Origin: Akkermansiaceae bacterium
GTDB taxonomy: Bacteria; Verrucomicrobiota; Verrucomicrobiia; Verrucomicrobiales; Akkermansiaceae
Reading direction: 5' to 3'
Assembly: GCA_024233115.1 (NCBI GenBank)
Contig: JACKQB010000009.1
Span: 14,883 to 78,882 of the forward strand
DNA length: 64,000 bases
The notes below the pieces were generated by a model. The model was given only the letters and a program-made list of their open reading frames with translations. It was not told where the DNA came from and made no database searches. The position numbers and the translations under genes are program-made. Positions 61,248 to 64,000 of the stretch are shown one piece after another (position 1 is the first letter of the stretch; each line of letters begins with the position of its first letter).

Positions 61248-62627
61248 ATGTTCTTTTTTAATTCCCTCAATTTGTTGATCAGCGGACTCATTCTTCTGGG
61301 TAGCTATTCAGCGGCGGCGGCAAAGAAACCCAACATCCTGCTCATCATCGCCGACGACATGACATGGAGCGATTGCCAACCATACGGCTCGCCCAATGTA
61401 AAAACGCCCCACTTGCAGAAGCTCGCCAATCAAGGAATGCGCTTCGACGGTATGTTCACCGGAACGGCCATGTGCTCGCCGACGCGGCAACAACTCTACA
61501 CTGGGATTTTTCCTATCCGCAATGGCGCCTTCGCCAATCACAGCCAGGTTCACAAGGGGGTGAAAAGCATCGTCCACCATCTTTCAGAGCTCGGGTATCG
61601 TGTCTCCCTGGAAGGGAAAAAACATATTGGTCCGCAGCAGTCGTTTCCATTTAAGAACCTGAATCTGGCAAAAGTCCTGGCAACAACCGACAAGCCGTTT
61701 TGCCACATTGTAGCCTCCCATGATCCACATAAACCATGGACCACCGGAGACGCTACGGCTTTCGACCCAGCCAAGCTGGTGGTCCCTCCAAACCTGATCG
61801 ACACCCCGGAAGTCCGGCAGCAGCTCTGTCATTATTATGCAGAAATCAGCCACCTCGACACCACCGTCGGCAAGATTCTCAAGTCGTTGGAGCAAGCAGG
61901 CGTCGCCAAGAACACCCTCGTGATCTTCACCACCGAACAAGGTATGACCCTACCCTTTGGCGGCAAGTGGCTTTGTTACGACACAGGATTGAAAACAGGT
62001 TTCCTGGTGCGCTGGCCAGGAGTGGTGAAGCCGGGGAGCTCCACCTCTGCGCTTACCCAATACGTCGATGTCGTGCCGACACTGGTGGAAATAGCGGGCG
62101 GCGACCCCACCAGGATAGACACCGGCTGTGCCGACGCCGATGGCAAGCATGGCTTCGATGGACGCAGTTTTCTAAGCATCTTAAAAGGTGAAAACGACCA
62201 GCTGCGAAACTATGTTTACGGCATCCAGACCACCAAGGGGATCTTTAACGGGCATAACTACCCGGTGCGCTCAGTGCGCAACCAGCGCTACCAGTATATT
62301 CGAAATCTGAATCACCAAGCTGAGTTCAATAATTCTTACACCGAGGGCGGGGTGTTCCATCGTGAATACTATTTGCCGCTGGTTGCCGCAGCCAAAGACT
62401 CCCCTGCGGTCAAGTCACGTTTGGCCTTGTTCAAAAAACGCCCCTATGAGGAACTCTACGACCTGACCAAAGACCCCTACGAGCTTCATAACCTGGCCAA
62501 CTCACCAGAGCTGTTGGAAACGAAAAAGAAACTCTCAGACGCGTTGGATGCATTCATGCGTCAGCAGAACGATCGTGGCATAGAGACGGAGGAAAAGTGC
62601 CCCTCCCGTCTTGGTAGAGCGCAGTGA
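61248..62627 (+). CDS. sulfatase, sulfamidase-like
   Basis: 459 residues: signal peptide (LNLLISGLILLGSYSAAAA), KKPNILLIIADDMTWSDCQP, then MCSPTRQQLYTGIFPIRNG with the formylglycine Cys. FCHIVASHDPHKPWT and VIFTTEQGMTLPFGGKWLCY, plus the short length, resemble N-sulfoglucosamine sulfohydrolases. No glycine-rich GKW-H motif but EGKKHIG. It follows the previous sulfatase by 57 bases. The likely substrate is an N- or O-sulfated glycosaminoglycan-like chain. Confidence 0.93.
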   Translation: MFFFNSLNLLISGLILLGSYSAAAAKKPNILLIIADDMTWSDCQPYGSPNVKTPHLQKLANQGMRFDGMFTGTAMCSPTRQQLYTGIFPIRNGAFANHSQVHKGVKSIVHHLSELGYRVSLEGKKHIGPQQSFPFKNLNLAKVLATTDKPFCHIVASHDPHKPWTTGDATAFDPAKLVVPPNLIDTPEVRQQLCHYYAEISHLDTTVGKILKSLEQAGVAKNTLVIFTTEQGMTLPFGGKWLCYDTGLKTGFLVRWPGVVKPGSSTSALTQYVDVVPTLVEIAGGDPTRIDTGCADADGKHGFDGRSFLSILKGENDQLRNYVYGIQTTKGIFNGHNYPVRSVRNQRYQYIRNLNHQAEFNNSYTEGGVFHREYYLPLVAAAKDSPAVKSRLALFKKRPYEELYDLTKDPYELHNLANSPELLETKKKLSDALDAFMRQQNDRGIETEEKCPSRLGRAQ

Positions 62628-62742
62628 TACAGGTGGTATTTGCCAACCAGCTCATCGCCTGCCAGCGATCGCAGGAAACCAAAAACACCGCAAACCAGCA
62701 TCGGGAGATGTTAGGAAGCTTCCGGCTGGTTCAGTGGGAGGG

Positions 62743-63456
62743 TCAGTGTGTGCCCGCGGCGCGGATGAGTTTCTGGTCTTCCTCTGAGAGCTGGGTAATG
62801 TCATAGGTAAAGGGAGCGCCGCCTATCTTGCGGAAGGTTCCCATGTTTCCGGAAAGGGAGATCAGCTCCGCCGACATGGCGCGTCCATCGGAATTGGTCC
62901 AGGTGCGGTGTTTCACCAGTGGACCTGCTGCGGCATCGGTCGCAGGGGCATCAGCGGCAGGGGCAGCCCCCGGAGTGGCACGTTTCAGTTCCTTTGCGAT
63001 CACTCGGTCGGCCGCGCTGCCGGGGTAGCCGGCATAGACCATCTTGCCCTCGACATCAAAAACCGCCATGTAGGGGATTCCCTTGGACAGCTTCGGGCCC
63101 TGGATGAACTTGGTCACCGTGCAGGCCAGGCGGTGTTTCTTCACCACTTTTTTGATCGCCGCAACAGGAGATCCCTGCGACTCGGCAGCGACCAGAACCA
63201 GGCCGTCGTCCGCGTAACGCTTGTGCAGTTTTGCCACGTGGGGCATCAAGGCCAGGCAGGGCGGACAATGGACACCCCAGTAGTCGATGACCACCACCTT
63301 GCCGGCCATTTTTGTAAAATCGACGCTCGGGCCGGAAACAAGTTCGCCGGGTTTGAAGTCGCTCAAATGGTGTTTGGGCGCGGCATCGGCGGTAGCCAGG
63401 CAGGCCGTGGCGGCGATCATGGGGAGAAGCAGGTGTTTTCTGATGGAGAGGTTCAT
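62743..63456 (-). CDS. TlpA-like thioredoxin with C-terminal SHD1-like domain
   Basis: 237 residues: signal peptide (LLLPMIAATACLATADA), a thioredoxin fold with VVVIDYWGVHCPPCLALMPH (CPPC active site near residue 66-69), GIPYMAVFDVEGKMVYAGYP, then an Ala/Pro-rich linker. The last 50 residues, RTWTNSDGRAMSAELISLSG and ITQLSEEDQKLIRAAG, match the SLA1-homology-like (SHD1) domain common in Planctomycetes and Verrucomicrobia. It is a periplasmic redox protein of uncertain partner, oriented opposite to the sulfatases. Confidence 0.87.
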   Translation of the reverse strand: MNLSIRKHLLLPMIAATACLATADAAPKHHLSDFKPGELVSGPSVDFTKMAGKVVVIDYWGVHCPPCLALMPHVAKLHKRYADDGLVLVAAESQGSPVAAIKKVVKKHRLACTVTKFIQGPKLSKGIPYMAVFDVEGKMVYAGYPGSAADRVIAKELKRATPGAAPAADAPATDAAAGPLVKHRTWTNSDGRAMSAELISLSGNMGTFRKIGGAPFTYDITQLSEEDQKLIRAAGTH

Positions 63457-63906
63457 ATGAATCTTTGGATTGTAAGGATCTTTGCTTTGTGAGGATCTTT
63501 GAGGTCATCGCCTCCGGTTCCGACACGGCAGCGATCCGCCTGTTGACTTTTGTCTAAAATATTCGAGCACGCGCTGCCACTGATCAGCCGATGTTCGTTG
63601 GCTTGTTGGACCGTGCCGAAAAATCGCTTGGGCACCGCTCTTGCGTTTTGCACCGAAACGATCGCGCACGTTTCTGAATACCTTGTCGACAAACTTCCTA
63701 GCAGTCAGTAATCATAGCCAACTTTACGGAATAAGTTTTACCCTACCCACTCAAGAACGCCTGACACTTGGGAAAGACTTCGCTTGTTAGGAAGGTATAT
63801 AATTATCTCGCCTCTATTTCCCCCTCCATAGGCCCCCCCTCCATAGGGCGGACCTTTTGTTTCTACCTTCATCGTGCAACGGATCACTTTCCGGCGCTGT
63901 TTCCCG
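63457..63906. other. intergenic, no gene
   Basis: About 450 bases without a convincing frame. A direct repeat CCCCTCCATAGG/CCCCTCCATAGGG occurs near 63820-63847 next to a TATATAATTATC stretch. The left end should hold the promoter of the thioredoxin gene. Confidence 0.55.
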
Positions 63907-64000
63907 TTATTCCAGACGCTCCTTGACCAGCTGCCGCATCGAGTAGAGCCGGGTCTGTTTTTTCCGCCACCCCACTCCACTCAATGGCCGCGCCCCGGTT
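63907..64000 (-). CDS. C-terminal end of a protein, start outside the window
   Basis: Read by hand on the minus strand: the frame enters at base 64000 and ends with TAA at 63907-63909, giving 30 residues that finish KKQTRLYSMRQLVKERLE. The composition (basic, helical, ending RLE) looks like a genuine protein end. Too short to identify. Confidence 0.45.
   Translation of the reverse strand, partial: TGARPLSGVGWRKKQTRLYSMRQLVKERLE

Noticed and set aside
63738..63980. 80-residue minus-strand frame at the right edge
   Set aside because: Gly-rich and without domain features; another frame there gives a better protein end (stop at 63907).

Overview
The window looks like a chromosomal segment of a Verrucomicrobiota bacterium, probably a marine or glycan-degrading Verrucomicrobiales/Akkermansiaceae-type organism. 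This is inferred from gene content, not from a marker gene. Five proteins end in a PEP-CTERM-like tail (V-P-E-P-S-S-A-A-L-L-G followed by R-R-R). There is an ECF sigma/FecR pair of the Rhodopirellula/Verrucomicrobium kind, three CxPxR sulfatases, a family-8 polysaccharide lyase, and an FG-GAP/ASPIC-thioredoxin-TPR protein. I found no rRNA, tRNA or CRISPR array.

Region 1 (1-8718) is a tight run of eight minus-strand genes, the last cut by the window edge. In transcription order they encode: a small PemK/MazF-like protein, a sigma-70-like regulator, an unrecognised protein, a Lon-like (S16)-TPR protein, a GNAT-Gfo/Idh fusion, a TPR-like protein, a DegT/StrS aminotransferase, and an unrecognised partial protein. 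Most junctions are overlaps or gaps of 8-27 bases. The 4.3-8.7 kb part looks richer in A+T than the rest. Oxidoreductase, aminotransferase and acetyltransferase together recall 3-amino-sugar synthesis; the toxin-like, sigma-like and protease-like genes recall conflict or signalling cassettes. This is the best candidate in the window for an undescribed system.

Region 2 (8.9-23.9 kb) is mostly housekeeping: a truncated DUF2339-like membrane protein, a GH25-like lipoprotein, RarA, a three-gene RND efflux operon, a small lipoprotein, a PEP-CTERM protein, a squalene/phytoene synthase and signal peptidase I. Region 3 (23.9-31.7 kb) is an iron-uptake unit: a Fur-box-like site, a FecA-like TonB-dependent receptor, then DUF3450, TtpC-like ExbB, ExbB, ExbD, TonB and a TPR protein.

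Region 4 (31.9-43.7 kb) holds unusual multidomain proteins: an FG-GAP/ASPIC/thioredoxin/TPR gene split by an in-frame TGA, a RAYT-like domain that has lost both HUH histidines and gained a membrane anchor, a metallophosphoesterase tethered to an F5/8-type-C domain, and a 1182-residue TerB-like/ABC fusion. Region 5 (44-48.6 kb) has ftsH, a Wzz-like gene and a decayed Wzz paralogue.

Region 6 (48.8-63.5 kb) is a sulfated-glycan locus. It has two PEP-CTERM genes, a sulfatase, a PL8 lyase divergent from an ECF sigma/FecR pair across a perfect dyad, a PEP-CTERM protein, a large secreted protein, two more sulfatases and a TlpA-like/SHD1-like protein. The FecR C-terminus and the next two proteins appear to share a module. 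Heptanucleotide tandem repeats and palindromic intergenic elements are scattered through the window.
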